21,430 bases of DNA from an uncultured Rubrivivax sp. (GCA_937975735.1 CALJUI010000131.1:1-21430), one strand, 5' to 3'. Positions 12,752 through 21,245 are shown, numbered from the stretch's first letter. Numbers and translations: made by a program. The notes: generated by a model from the sequence alone, not told the origin.

Positions 12752-15094
12752 TCATCGCTCCTGGTCGGCGCTGGTGCGGCGCGCCTGCCTTGCAGCCTCT
12801 CGGCGCCGAGCCACGATGGCGTCGAGCACGCGGTCGGGCGTCGCCGGCAACTCGTGCAGCCGCACGCCGACGGCGTCGAAGATCGCGTTCGTCAGCGCCG
12901 GCGCGAAGCCGTGCAGCGCGCCCTCGCTGGCTTCCTTGGCGCCGAAGGGTCCGAGCGGATCGTGGCTCTCGATCAGCTCGACCTCGATGGTCGGCGACTC
13001 GACGATGGTCGGGATGCGGTAGTCGATCAGGTTCGGCCGCAGCGGCAGGCCCTCGTGGTACTGGGTCTCCTCGCACAGCGCCTGGCCCATGCCCATCCAG
13101 ACCGCGCCCTGCACCTGCCCTTCCGCGGCCAGCGGGTTGATCGCGAAACCGCAGTCGTGGGCGACCCACACGCGCTCGACCCGCACCGCACCGGTGTCCT
13201 CGTCGACCGCCACCTCGACCACCTGCGCCGCATACGAGAAGCCTGCCGTCGATCCGACCGCGGCGCCGCGGAAGCGGCCGCCCTGCGTCTCCGGCGGCGT
13301 CGACCAGACGCCCTTGACCGTCAATGTTCCGCTGTCGACCAGCGCCTCGCGCACGACCTCGGCGAACGCCAGCCGGCGATCGGTGCCGACCACGCCGCAG
13401 GTCTCTCCAGCCCAGTCGATGTCGTCGGGCGCCACTTCGAGCCGCCGCGCCGCGGCCTCCACCAGCAGCTTCTTCAGCGCCTGGGCGCTGCGGATCGCCG
13501 CGTTGCCGACCATGAAGGACACGCGCGAGGAGTACGAGCCGTTGTCCTTGGGCGTGAGCGCACTGTCGGTGGCGACGACGCGGATGCGCTGCATCGGCAG
13601 CTGCAGCACCTCGGCCGCCACCTGGGCGAGCAGGGTCGACGAGCCCTGGCCGATGTCGGCGGCGCCGGTCAGCAGCGTGATGCCGCCGTCGAAGTCGAGC
13701 TTGAGGTTGACCACCGCGTGCGGCTCGCCGCTCCAGTGCACCGGCTTGGCCGAGCCCGAGACGTAGTGCGAGCAGGCCAGGCCGAGCCCATGCCCGCGCG
13801 GCAGCCGGCCGCGCCGCTCGCGCCAGCGCGACGCCGCCTCGACCCAGGCCAGCGCGTCGGGCAGACCGCAGGAGTTGACCTGCAGATCGTTCAGCGTGCG
13901 GTAGGGCGGCTCGATCAGGTTGGCGCGCCGCAGCGCGAACGGATCGAGGCCGAGGCCGGTCGCGGCTTCGTCGAGCACGGCTTCGAAGGCGTGCCGCACG
14001 TCGACCGCGCCATGGCCACGCATCGCGCCGCACGGTGGCAGGTTCGCGTAGACGCGATAGCCCCGGTAGCGCACCGCGCCGACGCGGTACAGCGCGTGCA
14101 GCAAGGCGCCGGCATAGAGGATCGTCACCAGGCCATAGCCGCCGTAGGCGCCGCCGCGCTGCGTGACCTCGGCGTCGACGGCGAGGATCTCGCCGCGCGC
14201 GCTGAACCCGAGCTTGAGCCGGATCTGCGTCGCCGGCCGGCCCCGGTGGGTCAGGAACACCTCCTCGCGCGTGAGTTCGGTGCGCACCGTGCCGCCGGCG
14301 GCGCGAGCCAGCGCCGCCGTGATCATCTCGAAGTTGAGTGGCTCGACGCGGTGGCCGAAGCCCCCGCCGACGAAGGGCTTGACGACGCGGATGAGCGAGC
14401 TGTCGATGCCCAGGCACTGCGCCAGCGTCAGGTGAAGGTAGTACGGCACCTGGGTCACCGAGTGCGTCGTCAGCCGCCCGGTCTCGGGCTCGTAATGGGC
14501 CACCGCCGCGTTCAGTTCGATCTGGCCGTGGGCGACCTCGGCGTAGTCGAAGCGACGCTCGATCACCAGGTCGGCCCCGGCGAGGGCGGCGTCGACGTCG
14601 CCGAAGTCCTGCTCGACCTGTCGCTCGATGTTGCCGGGCTTGTTGTCGTGCAGCGTGACGGCGTCCGGCGCGCGCGCGGCGTCGGCGTCGAAGTAGGCCG
14701 GCAACGGCTCGATGTCCAGGTCGATCGCCGCCAGCGCGGCGTCGGCGGTGGCGCGGTCGACGGCCGCCACCGCCGCCAGCGGCTCGCCGCGGTAGCGCAC
14801 GGTGCCGCGCGCCAGCGGCCACTCGTTCTGCGCGATCGGGATCACGCCGTAGGGCGCGGCGAAGTCCTCGCCGGTGATCACCGCCTGCACGCCCGGCAGC
14901 GCGCGGGCGGCGCGGGTGTCGATGGCGCGGATCCGCCCATGCGCGACCGGGCTGCGCAGGATCGCGCCGACGAGGGCCTCGCCGAAGGGCAGATCGGCGG
15001 TGTAGCGCGCGCGCCCGCTGACCTTATCGATGCCGTCGATCAGCGGCGTGCGCCGGCCGGCGGCCTGACCTCGGGAGACGGCGACGGTGTCCAT
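12752..15094 (-). CDS. hcrA: 4-hydroxybenzoyl-CoA reductase, alpha (molybdenum) subunit
   Basis: The 780-residue catalytic subunit, close in length to HcrA of Thauera (about 770). It removes the para-hydroxyl of 4-hydroxybenzoyl-CoA reductively, giving benzoyl-CoA and water. Family landmarks are the small N-terminal Ald_Xan_dh domain with 'DKVSGRARYTADL' (23-35) and the Mo-cofactor loops GGGFGH (243-248), 'CGAMRGHG' (355-362) and DIGQGSST (480-487). The C-terminal 'PFGAKEASEG' (716-725) places Glu724 at the catalytic glutamate of the xanthine oxidase family. The frame runs cleanly from the ATG at 15094 to 12752, 4 nt behind hcrC and 1 nt before hcrB. The order small Fe-S, Mo, FAD subunit matches hbaBCD of R. 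palustris. A long opposite-strand frame covers it but is only a high-GC shadow. Confidence 0.9.
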   Translation of the reverse strand: MDTVAVSRGQAAGRRTPLIDGIDKVSGRARYTADLPFGEALVGAILRSPVAHGRIRAIDTRAARALPGVQAVITGEDFAAPYGVIPIAQNEWPLARGTVRYRGEPLAAVAAVDRATADAALAAIDLDIEPLPAYFDADAARAPDAVTLHDNKPGNIERQVEQDFGDVDAALAGADLVIERRFDYAEVAHGQIELNAAVAHYEPETGRLTTHSVTQVPYYLHLTLAQCLGIDSSLIRVVKPFVGGGFGHRVEPLNFEMITAALARAAGGTVRTELTREEVFLTHRGRPATQIRLKLGFSARGEILAVDAEVTQRGGAYGGYGLVTILYAGALLHALYRVGAVRYRGYRVYANLPPCGAMRGHGAVDVRHAFEAVLDEAATGLGLDPFALRRANLIEPPYRTLNDLQVNSCGLPDALAWVEAASRWRERRGRLPRGHGLGLACSHYVSGSAKPVHWSGEPHAVVNLKLDFDGGITLLTGAADIGQGSSTLLAQVAAEVLQLPMQRIRVVATDSALTPKDNGSYSSRVSFMVGNAAIRSAQALKKLLVEAAARRLEVAPDDIDWAGETCGVVGTDRRLAFAEVVREALVDSGTLTVKGVWSTPPETQGGRFRGAAVGSTAGFSYAAQVVEVAVDEDTGAVRVERVWVAHDCGFAINPLAAEGQVQGAVWMGMGQALCEETQYHEGLPLRPNLIDYRIPTIVESPTIEVELIESHDPLGPFGAKEASEGALHGFAPALTNAIFDAVGVRLHELPATPDRVLDAIVARRREAARQARRTSADQER

Positions 15095-15098
15095 GGCC

Positions 15099-15563
15099 CT
15101 AGCCGCGCGCCGCGGCGCGCACCGCCTCGACGATCTTCACGTAGCCGGTGCATCGGCACAGGTTGCCGGCCAGCGCGTCGCGGATCTGGGCCTCGCTCGG
15201 CTCCGGCGTGCGGCGCAGCAGCGCTTCGCTCGCCATCACCATGCCCGGCGTGCAGAAGCCGCACTGGGTGCCCAGGTGCTCGTGGAAGGCCTGCTGCAGG
15301 CGGCTCACGCGCCCGGCCGCCGCCAGGCTCTCGATCGTCTCCACCTGCTTGCCGGCGCAGGTCGCGGCCAGGGTCAGGCAGGCGAGCTGCGGCGCGCCGT
15401 CGACGAGCACGGTGCAGGCACCGCACTCGCCGCCGTCGCACCCCTGCTTGGTGCCGGTCAGGCCGAGGTCGTCGCGCAGCAGCTCGAGCAGCAGCAATGT
15501 GTCGGCCGCGGCCAGTTCGCGTTGGCGGCCGTTGACGGTCAGGACCAGCAGCTTCTTGGCCAT
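15099..15563 (-). CDS. hcrC: 4-hydroxybenzoyl-CoA reductase, gamma (2x 2Fe-2S) subunit
   Basis: A 154-residue subunit with two [2Fe-2S] domains. The plant-ferredoxin-type cluster uses Cys42, Cys47, Cys50 and Cys62 ('GCDGGECGAC...AC'). The helical-domain cluster uses Cys101, Cys104, Cys135 and Cys137 ('CGFC' and 'NLCRCTGY'). Length and spacing are standard for the small subunit of xanthine oxidase-family enzymes. It is assigned to HcrC rather than another family member because of the adjoining HcrB, with its extra cluster loop. The start at 15563 is preceded by a GGGAG-type site about 10 nt upstream, 18 nt after the PaaK-like stop, so the hcr genes probably share a transcript with the pad-like genes. 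Confidence 0.9.
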   Translation of the reverse strand: MAKKLLVLTVNGRQRELAAADTLLLLELLRDDLGLTGTKQGCDGGECGACTVLVDGAPQLACLTLAATCAGKQVETIESLAAAGRVSRLQQAFHEHLGTQCGFCTPGMVMASEALLRRTPEPSEAQIRDALAGNLCRCTGYVKIVEAVRAAARG

Positions 15564-15581
15564 CGGATCAGGCTCCCTGCG

Positions 15582-16931
15582 TCATGACAGCCGGGGCCTG
15601 AGGTCGCGCACGCGCACGGCCTTGCCCTGCGAGCGCGGGATGGCACCGGGCGGCTGGACCTCGACATCCACGGTGATGCCGATCAGCGACTTGATGTGAT
15701 GCGCGACATCGCGTGCGATGGCGTCGAACGAGGCCGGCGCGACGCCGGGCTCGGCCTCGACCTGCACGCCGACATGGTCCAGGCTGCCGCGGCGCTCGAT
15801 CACCAGCTGGTAGTGCGGCGCGATCATCGGTCGGCCGACCAGCACCGCCTCGATCTGCGACGGGTAGACGTTCACGCCGCGGATGATCAGCATGTCGTCG
15901 TTGCGCCCGGTGATGCGCAGGATGCGCAGGTGGGTGCGGCCGCAGTCGCAGCGCGCCGTCGTCAGACGGGTGATGTCGCGCGTGCGGTAGCGCAGCATCG
16001 GCAGCGCCTGCTTGGTCAGCGTCGTGATCACCAGTTCCCCGGCCTCGCCCTCGGGCAGCACACGACCGCTGTCCGGATCGATGACCTCGAACAGGAAATG
16101 ATCCTCCCAGCCGTGCAGCCCGGCCTGGCAGGTGCACTCGCAGGCCACGCCCGGGCCCATGATCTCCGACAGACCGTAGACGTCGATCGCCTTCAGGCCG
16201 AGGCGGGCCTCGATCTGCGCGCGCATCGACTGGCTCCAGGGTTCCGCGCCGAACAGGCCGACCTCGAGCGCGCTGCACCGCAGGTCCACGCCTTGCGCCT
16301 CGGCGACCTCGGCGATCGCCAGCGCGTAGGACGGCGTCGCGCACAGCACGCGCGCGCCGAAGTCCATGATCAGCGCCACCTGCCGCTCGGTGGAGCCGCC
16401 GGACATCGGCACCACCGCCGCGCCGAGTCGCTCGGCGCCGTAGTGCGCGCCCAGGCCGCCGGTGAACAGGCCGTAGCCGTAGGCGTTGTGAATGACGTCG
16501 CCGGCGCGCGCGCCGGCCGCCGCCAGCGAGCGCGCCATCAGGCCGGCCCAGGTCTCGAGATCCTGCCGCGTGTAGCCGACCACGGTCGGCTTGCCGGTGG
16601 TGCCCGACGAGGCGTGCAGGCGCGCCAGTTCGCTGGGCGGCCGCGCCAGCATGCCGAAGGGATAGTGCTCGCGCAGGTCGGTCTTGACGGTGAACGGCAG
16701 CCGCTGCAGGTCGTCGAGCGTGCGGATGTCGTCCGGGCCGACGCCGGCGGCGTCGAGGCGGGCGCGGTGCATCGGCACGTTGCGGTAGGCGTTGCGCACG
16801 CTGCTGCGCAGGCCGGCCAGCTGCAGTGCGGCCAGCTGGTCGCGCGACATCGTCTCGGCATCGCGCTGGAAGTACGGCTCCGCGACGCAGGTCGTCGGTT
16901 CGGCGGCGTGTGCGGCAGTGGCAGCATGCAT
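15582..16931 (-). CDS. paaK: Phenylacetate-CoA ligase (PaaK/PadJ-like)
   Basis: A 449-residue adenylate-forming ligase of the PaaK family. The P-loop is SSGTTGKPT (108-116). 'YGLSEIMGPG' (252-261) is the PaaK A5 region, followed by a metal-type cysteine set Cys264/266/268 and Cys328/330 ('CDCGRTH'), then 'YRTRD' (315-319) and 'TGRNDDMLIIRGVNVYP' (341-357). The usual final Lys region is 'SQGKAVRVRDL'. It makes phenylacetyl-CoA from phenylacetate, ATP and CoA. Position directly behind the padBCD-like genes suggests that it supplies their substrate, the role of PadJ in anaerobic degraders. Related enzymes activate other aryl acids, so the exact acid is an inference. The ATG at 16931 has a near-perfect AAGGAGA site 5 nt upstream, and the 14-nt gap to the previous gene argues against the longer open frame. 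Confidence 0.85.
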   Translation of the reverse strand: MHAATAAHAAEPTTCVAEPYFQRDAETMSRDQLAALQLAGLRSSVRNAYRNVPMHRARLDAAGVGPDDIRTLDDLQRLPFTVKTDLREHYPFGMLARPPSELARLHASSGTTGKPTVVGYTRQDLETWAGLMARSLAAAGARAGDVIHNAYGYGLFTGGLGAHYGAERLGAAVVPMSGGSTERQVALIMDFGARVLCATPSYALAIAEVAEAQGVDLRCSALEVGLFGAEPWSQSMRAQIEARLGLKAIDVYGLSEIMGPGVACECTCQAGLHGWEDHFLFEVIDPDSGRVLPEGEAGELVITTLTKQALPMLRYRTRDITRLTTARCDCGRTHLRILRITGRNDDMLIIRGVNVYPSQIEAVLVGRPMIAPHYQLVIERRGSLDHVGVQVEAEPGVAPASFDAIARDVAHHIKSLIGITVDVEVQPPGAIPRSQGKAVRVRDLRPRLS

Positions 16932-16936
16932 CGGAG

Positions 16937-16943
16937 TCTCCTT
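16937..16943 (-). promoter_or_regulatory. Strong ribosome binding site for paaK
   Basis: AAGGAGA on the minus strand, 5 nt before the ATG at 16931. It is the best Shine-Dalgarno match in the window and fixes the ligase start, although the frame stays open to 17741. Confidence 0.6.
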
Positions 16944-16945
16944 GT

Positions 16946-17776
16946 TCAGCGTGGCACGCCGCGCACCGGCAGGTGGGCGAGCACGAATCCCTGGTTGAAT
17001 GCCGCGCGCGTGATCAGCACGTACTTGAACCAGGCGCCAGCCAGCCAGGCCAGGGCGCCGGCCACCGCGAGCAGCGCGGCCGCCGCGGCGCCGTCGATGG
17101 GGCTGGTCAGCACGCCGAGCAGGATCGCCAGCGGCAGGTAGGAGCCGGCCAGCCACCAGCGCCCAGCCGCATCGAGGGCGGCCAGCGCGCGCGGCGCGGA
17201 CCGCACCCGGCGCCGGTAGACCGGCCACAGCAGTGCACGCGCCAGCAGCGCCAGGGCCAGCACTACGAGCGGACCCGGCCGCGCCAGCGCCAGCCCGGGT
17301 TGCATCAGCAGCCAGGCGCCGCCGCCCTCGACCAGCGCGGTGAGCACGATCAGCGGCACGATCAGCGGCTCGCGCCAGCTCGGGATGCCCTTGGCGCCGT
17401 TCAGGATGCGGCCCTGGCAGTAGACGAACGCCAGCGCGAGCGCCCCCGCCGGCACAGCGAAGCCCGGCACGCCGAAGGCCGCGAGCGCGCCGACCGGCAT
17501 CAGCAGCGCCGCGGCGAAGGCCTCGCGCGTCATCCACGAGCGGCGCGGGTTGAAGAACACGTGCAGCGCGCGCAGCGGCCGCCCGATCTCGAGCCAGACG
17601 CACAGCAGGCCCAGGCCGATCAGCGCCAGCCCGGCGAGCATCGTCCACGACACGGCACTGTCGGCCGACAACGCGGCGAACACCACCAGGCCGGCACCGA
17701 CGCCACCGCAGACGAAATTGCCGGCGGCGCGCCAGTCCCACTGCGTCTGCTGCCAGGGCACGGGGCCGTAGCTCAT
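16946..17776 (-). CDS. padD: NrfD/DmsC-type membrane anchor subunit (PadD-like)
   Basis: A hydrophobic protein of 276 residues with about eight membrane segments. The landmark 'WLEIGRPLRALHVFFNPRRSWMTREAF' in the first third (about 61-87) is typical of DmsC/NrfD quinone-interacting anchors. The C-terminus ends 'KYVLITRAAFNQGF', also family-like. The start ATG at 17776 overlaps the Fe-S subunit stop (ATGA). The open frame further upstream is shadow. It should anchor the PadB-PadC pair to the cytoplasmic membrane and pass electrons to the quinone pool. Phenylacetyl-CoA:acceptor oxidoreductase of Thauera is membrane-bound and quinone-reducing, which fits. The specific name depends on the padB assignment. 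Confidence 0.75.
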   Translation of the reverse strand: MSYGPVPWQQTQWDWRAAGNFVCGGVGAGLVVFAALSADSAVSWTMLAGLALIGLGLLCVWLEIGRPLRALHVFFNPRRSWMTREAFAAALLMPVGALAAFGVPGFAVPAGALALAFVYCQGRILNGAKGIPSWREPLIVPLIVLTALVEGGGAWLLMQPGLALARPGPLVVLALALLARALLWPVYRRRVRSAPRALAALDAAGRWWLAGSYLPLAILLGVLTSPIDGAAAAALLAVAGALAWLAGAWFKYVLITRAAFNQGFVLAHLPVRGVPR

Positions 17777-18426
17777 GGCAGCGGCTCCTTGTCCCACAGG
17801 TAGTAGAAGCCGGGGCCGGTGCCGAGTTCCTCGTGCATGCGGAAGTGCCGGTTCTCGGCGAGCACCCTGGAGACCTTGCTGTCGGGGTCGTCGAGGTCGC
17901 CGAACACCAGGGCTTCGGTGATGCAGGAATTGACGCAGGCAGGCGTGGCCTGCGGATCGATGCCGGGCACCAGGCCCTGGGCCAGCCCGTCGTCGATGCG
18001 CTCGACGCAGAAGCTGCATTTGGTCGCCACGGCCAGGCGCGCGTCGTCGTGGCGGCTGGCCTCGCTCTCGGTGGCCTTGCCGTAGGCGAAGCTCGCCTTG
18101 TCGGTCTTGTAGCGCGCCTGGTAGGGGCAGGCGACGGCGCAGTAGGCGCAGCCCATGCACAGGTCGTAGTCGATCGTGACGATGCCGTCGGCGCGCTTCT
18201 TCGTCGCCTGCGTCGGGCAGACCTCCATGCAGGGCGGCTCGTCGCAGTGCTGGCACCCGACCGGCACGAAGGCGCGCTGCACGTCCGGGTACTCGCCGAA
18301 CTCCATGTCGAGCACGCGCCGCCACTGCACCCCCGGCGGCGTCGCGTTGGCGTGCTTGCAGGCCGCGGTGCAGGTCTGGCAGCCGACGCAGCGCCGCAGG
18401 TCCGCGACCATCGCCCAGCGGGTCAT
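17773..18426 (-). CDS. padC: Four-cluster ferredoxin-type electron-transfer subunit (PadC-like)
   Basis: A DmsB/NrfC-type subunit of 217 residues with sixteen cysteines in four groups: 13/16/19/23, 58/61/66/70, 90/93/96/100 and 137/140/164/168. All four would bind [4Fe-4S] clusters, since no cluster Cys is replaced. There is no signal peptide, in line with a cytoplasm-facing complex. Its ATG overlaps the padB stop and its stop overlaps the padD start, both ATGA, so the three subunits are translated as a unit. It relays electrons from the molybdenum subunit to the membrane anchor. About 24 kDa is expected, near the mid-20s kDa subunit described for the Thauera phenylacetyl-CoA enzyme. The family assignment is secure. 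The specific padC name is contextual. Confidence 0.82.
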   Translation of the reverse strand: MTRWAMVADLRRCVGCQTCTAACKHANATPPGVQWRRVLDMEFGEYPDVQRAFVPVGCQHCDEPPCMEVCPTQATKKRADGIVTIDYDLCMGCAYCAVACPYQARYKTDKASFAYGKATESEASRHDDARLAVATKCSFCVERIDDGLAQGLVPGIDPQATPACVNSCITEALVFGDLDDPDSKVSRVLAENRHFRMHEELGTGPGFYYLWDKEPLP

Positions 18427-21245
18427 GTTGGCCCCTCGCCCGGCGAATACGCCGGTCGGTCCCCCGTGGGGACGCGGGCCCGCTTGGGGCGGCCCGGCGC
18501 CGGGCCCGCCGCGGCAACCGCCTGCGGTGCCGGACGCAGTGCCACGCGCACGATGTCGGCGCCCGAGCCGGTGGCGTCGGTCTGCTCGATCGACATCGAC
18601 GCCAGCGCGTTCAGGCTCGGCACGCCGAAGTCCTTCGCCAGCGGCGTCGCCCAGTGGTCGAACTGGCCGATCAGCAGCAGGGTATCGGGCCGGATGCCCT
18701 GGCGCAGCACGGCGCGGCCGCGCACGCTGCGCTTGGGCGTCGCGATCTCGATCGGATCACCGTCTTCGATGCCGAGCCGGCGCGCCGTCTGCGCGTTGAC
18801 GATGACGCCACGGTGGCCGGCCACGTTGTCGGCCACCTCCTTGATCATCTGCATGCCGACGTTGCCGCCCCAGGCGTACTGCATGCTGCGCGCGGTGAGC
18901 AGCCAGAACGGGTAGTCGCGGGTCTGTCCGCCGGTCTGGCCGATGATGGCCTCCCACATCGCCGGGAAGTCCTTCCATGCCGGCAGCGCCTGGTACTCCT
19001 CGAGCTGCTTGTCCCACCAGTGCATGCCATGCTCGTGCAGCCGCCGGCCGAGCTCGACGCCGACGCGCATCAGTCGCTCCTGGTACGGCATCTCGAAGCG
19101 CAGGCCGCGCTCGACCAGGGTCGGCAGCAGGTACCAGTCGCAGCGCGGGAAGGGCTTGGTGGCCAGGCCGTGCTGCTTCCACCACGCCAGGCCATGGGCC
19201 TCGGCGCCGTCGCTGACCTCGGCGCTGGCGGCGCGGCAGACCGCGTCCCAGATCGCTTCGCGGTCGTGGCTGGTCTTCGTGTCGAGCGAGTAGTCGCCAT
19301 GCGCGCCTTTCAGCGGCACGCCTGCCGCGCCCTTGTTGATCGCGGCGTTGTACTTCTCGGTCAGCCCGGTGCGGCGCGCCAGCTCGGTCGCGATCTCGGT
19401 GAAGTCGCGCGCCTGGCCGCGCGCGGCGACGGCCGGCTGGCGCAGCGCATAGCCCTGGTGGTCCCAGAACTGCTCGACGTACTTCGTGCCGCCGATGCGG
19501 ATCAGCTGCAGGCTCTCGAGGTCGGTGGCGTCGGGCAGCAGGATGTCGGCGTAGTGGTTGGTCTCGTCGCGCGTGTAGGCGAAGGCGACGACGAAGGGGA
19601 AGCGCGCCATCCTCTCGCCCAGCGCCTTGGTGTCCCAGAACGAGATGGCCGGGTTGGTGCGGTAGACGAACCAGACCTCGGGCAGGGTCACGCGCGGCAG
19701 GCCCCGGGGCGTCTCGTCGAGGAACAGCCAGGAGAAGTGCGTCGGCCCCAGCGCCTGGCTCCAGGGCCCGTCGGCGGCCAGCGGCACCATCGTGCGGTAG
19801 GCGTTGCGGATGTTGGGCGACGGCGACCACTGCCCCTTGGCCGTCGGGTTCAGCGGGTAGTGCATGAAGCCGTCGGGCCCGGGCTTGACGCTGTCCAGGC
19901 GCTCGGACATCGGCCGCGTCAGACGCACCGTGGTGCCCAGGGTGCCGCCGGGCACTTCGAGTGCGCCGACCAGCGTCGCCATCAGGGTCCGCGCCCAGCA
20001 GCACTCGAAGCCGCCCCAGCCGTTGTTGACCGTCTTGCCCAGCGTCACCGCCACCGGGCGGTAGGGCATCTCCCGGCCGTCGATGTCGATCGTCTGGCCG
20101 ACGCAGGCGTGGTCGACGAACTCCTTCGCCACCTGGCGCATCTGCGCTGCCGGCACGTCGCAGATCGCGGCCGCCCAGTCCGGCGAGTACGCCTGCATGT
20201 GGTCGGCCAGGCGCGTGAAGGCGGTCGTGCCGCACAGCACGCCGTCGCCCAGGACCTCGTCGTCGGCGCCGATCTCGACCGCGTCGACCTCGAAGCGGCC
20301 CTCCAGCGCCTCCTGCACGCCAGGCGCATCGTGCACGCAGGCGCGGCCGCTGACGCGGTCCCAGACCAGCGGCTTGCGCGTCGCGCGGTCGCGCAGGTAG
20401 AAGCCCTGCGGGCCGACCAGGTACGGCGACGCGGTGCGGCTGGCGAGAAAGGCCAGGTCCAGCTTGTCGCGCGGGACCTCGTGCAGCATCACGTGGATCA
20501 GCGCAAACAGGAAGGCGGCGTCGGTCTTCGGCTTGATCGGCACCCAAGTCGCCGAGCACGCGCCGGTCACCGACAGGTGCGGCTCCACCTGCACCCGCTT
20601 CATGCCGCGCACGCGCGCCTTGGCGTGGCGCCAGATGCCCACCACGCCGCCGGAGGCCTCGACGTTCGAGCCGCAGGAGATCAGGTAGTTGCACAGCGGC
20701 GTGTCGGGCGCAACGATGAAGGCGCGGTGCCAGAACTCGCCGTACAGATGCTCCGAGTGGTAGCACTTGACGCCCTGCCCCGAGCCGAAGCCCATGTCCA
20801 TCGGCCCCCAGGCCGCGAGGAAGGCCGGGAAGGTGCCCATGTAGGACTGCGGCGTGCCGCCGCCGCCGAAACTCGCCGCCACGCGCGGGTAGCCGGAGTC
20901 GTCGAGCAGGCCGTCGGCACGCACCTGGTTCAGCCGCGCGGCGATCAACTCGAAGGCCTCGTCCCAGGAGACCGGCACGAAGCCGGGATCCTCGTCGCGC
21001 CCCTTGTTCGGGTTGCTGCGCTTCATCGGCGTCAGCACGCGGTTGGGGTTGTAGGTCTTCTGCACCAGGCCGAAGGCCTTGACGCAGACCTTGCCGCCGC
21101 CGGGGTGCACGTCGGCGGCGCAGAAGTTGGGTTCGACCTCGGTTGCCACGCCGTCGACCACCTTGACCGTCAGCAGGTCCGGGCCGGCGACGCACTGGTA
21201 GCAGTAGGTCGGGACCCGTTCGGTGCGGGTGGACTGCGCAGTCAT
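18423..21245 (-). CDS. padB: Molybdopterin oxidoreductase, probably phenylacetyl-CoA:acceptor oxidoreductase (PadB-like)
   Basis: A 940-residue DMSO-reductase-family catalytic subunit. The N-terminus has a [4Fe-4S]-type region 'TYCYQC' (Cys15, Cys18) with Cys54 in 'GGKVCVKAF'. The third Cys of the usual CxxCxxxC is absent, and Cys42 may substitute. 'VKCYHSEH' aligns with the Mo-ligand segment of NapA-type enzymes and puts Cys161 as probable Mo ligand. The C-terminal molybdopterin-binding domain includes 'WLLTARSMQYAWGG' and 'VIVNAQTARRLGIEDGD'. No twin-arginine signal is present, so the enzyme should stay in the cytoplasm, as expected for a CoA-ester substrate. In Thauera and Aromatoleum PadBCD oxidises phenylacetyl-CoA to phenylglyoxylate with quinone as acceptor. 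The adjoining PaaK-like ligase supports this. The last 35 or so residues are a low-complexity Pro/Ala/Arg tail encoded by stacked palindromes. A relative acting on another arylacetyl-CoA is the main alternative. Confidence 0.75.
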   Translation of the reverse strand: MTAQSTRTERVPTYCYQCVAGPDLLTVKVVDGVATEVEPNFCAADVHPGGGKVCVKAFGLVQKTYNPNRVLTPMKRSNPNKGRDEDPGFVPVSWDEAFELIAARLNQVRADGLLDDSGYPRVAASFGGGGTPQSYMGTFPAFLAAWGPMDMGFGSGQGVKCYHSEHLYGEFWHRAFIVAPDTPLCNYLISCGSNVEASGGVVGIWRHAKARVRGMKRVQVEPHLSVTGACSATWVPIKPKTDAAFLFALIHVMLHEVPRDKLDLAFLASRTASPYLVGPQGFYLRDRATRKPLVWDRVSGRACVHDAPGVQEALEGRFEVDAVEIGADDEVLGDGVLCGTTAFTRLADHMQAYSPDWAAAICDVPAAQMRQVAKEFVDHACVGQTIDIDGREMPYRPVAVTLGKTVNNGWGGFECCWARTLMATLVGALEVPGGTLGTTVRLTRPMSERLDSVKPGPDGFMHYPLNPTAKGQWSPSPNIRNAYRTMVPLAADGPWSQALGPTHFSWLFLDETPRGLPRVTLPEVWFVYRTNPAISFWDTKALGERMARFPFVVAFAYTRDETNHYADILLPDATDLESLQLIRIGGTKYVEQFWDHQGYALRQPAVAARGQARDFTEIATELARRTGLTEKYNAAINKGAAGVPLKGAHGDYSLDTKTSHDREAIWDAVCRAASAEVSDGAEAHGLAWWKQHGLATKPFPRCDWYLLPTLVERGLRFEMPYQERLMRVGVELGRRLHEHGMHWWDKQLEEYQALPAWKDFPAMWEAIIGQTGGQTRDYPFWLLTARSMQYAWGGNVGMQMIKEVADNVAGHRGVIVNAQTARRLGIEDGDPIEIATPKRSVRGRAVLRQGIRPDTLLLIGQFDHWATPLAKDFGVPSLNALASMSIEQTDATGSGADIVRVALRPAPQAVAAAGPAPGRPKRARVPTGDRPAYSPGEGPT
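18441..18506. repeat. Cluster of four adjacent inverted repeats in the padB 3' end
   Basis: Four GC-rich dyads follow one another: 5-bp arms 18441-18445/18450-18454 with a 4-nt loop, 6-bp arms 18459-18464/18468-18473 with a 3-nt loop, a 10-bp palindrome at 18474-18483, and a 16-bp perfect palindrome at 18491-18506. All lie inside the coding sequence of the padB tail, immediately before padC. The end 'CTTGGGGCGGCCCGGCG' has the look of dispersed GC-rich elements seen between genes in Burkholderiales, from memory and not checked. Confidence 0.5.

Noticed and set aside
12395..15535. Plus-strand open frame of 1046 codons opposite hcrA and hcrC
   Set aside because: Its translation is Arg/Ala/His/Gln-rich with no recognisable domain, and it lies wholly opposite unmistakable hcr genes. 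It is a high-GC antisense shadow.
15582..17741. 719-residue frame suggesting a fusion of a membrane protein with the PaaK-like ligase
   Set aside because: The added part is out-of-frame shadow of padD. A strong ribosome site and the family N-terminus place the start at 16931.
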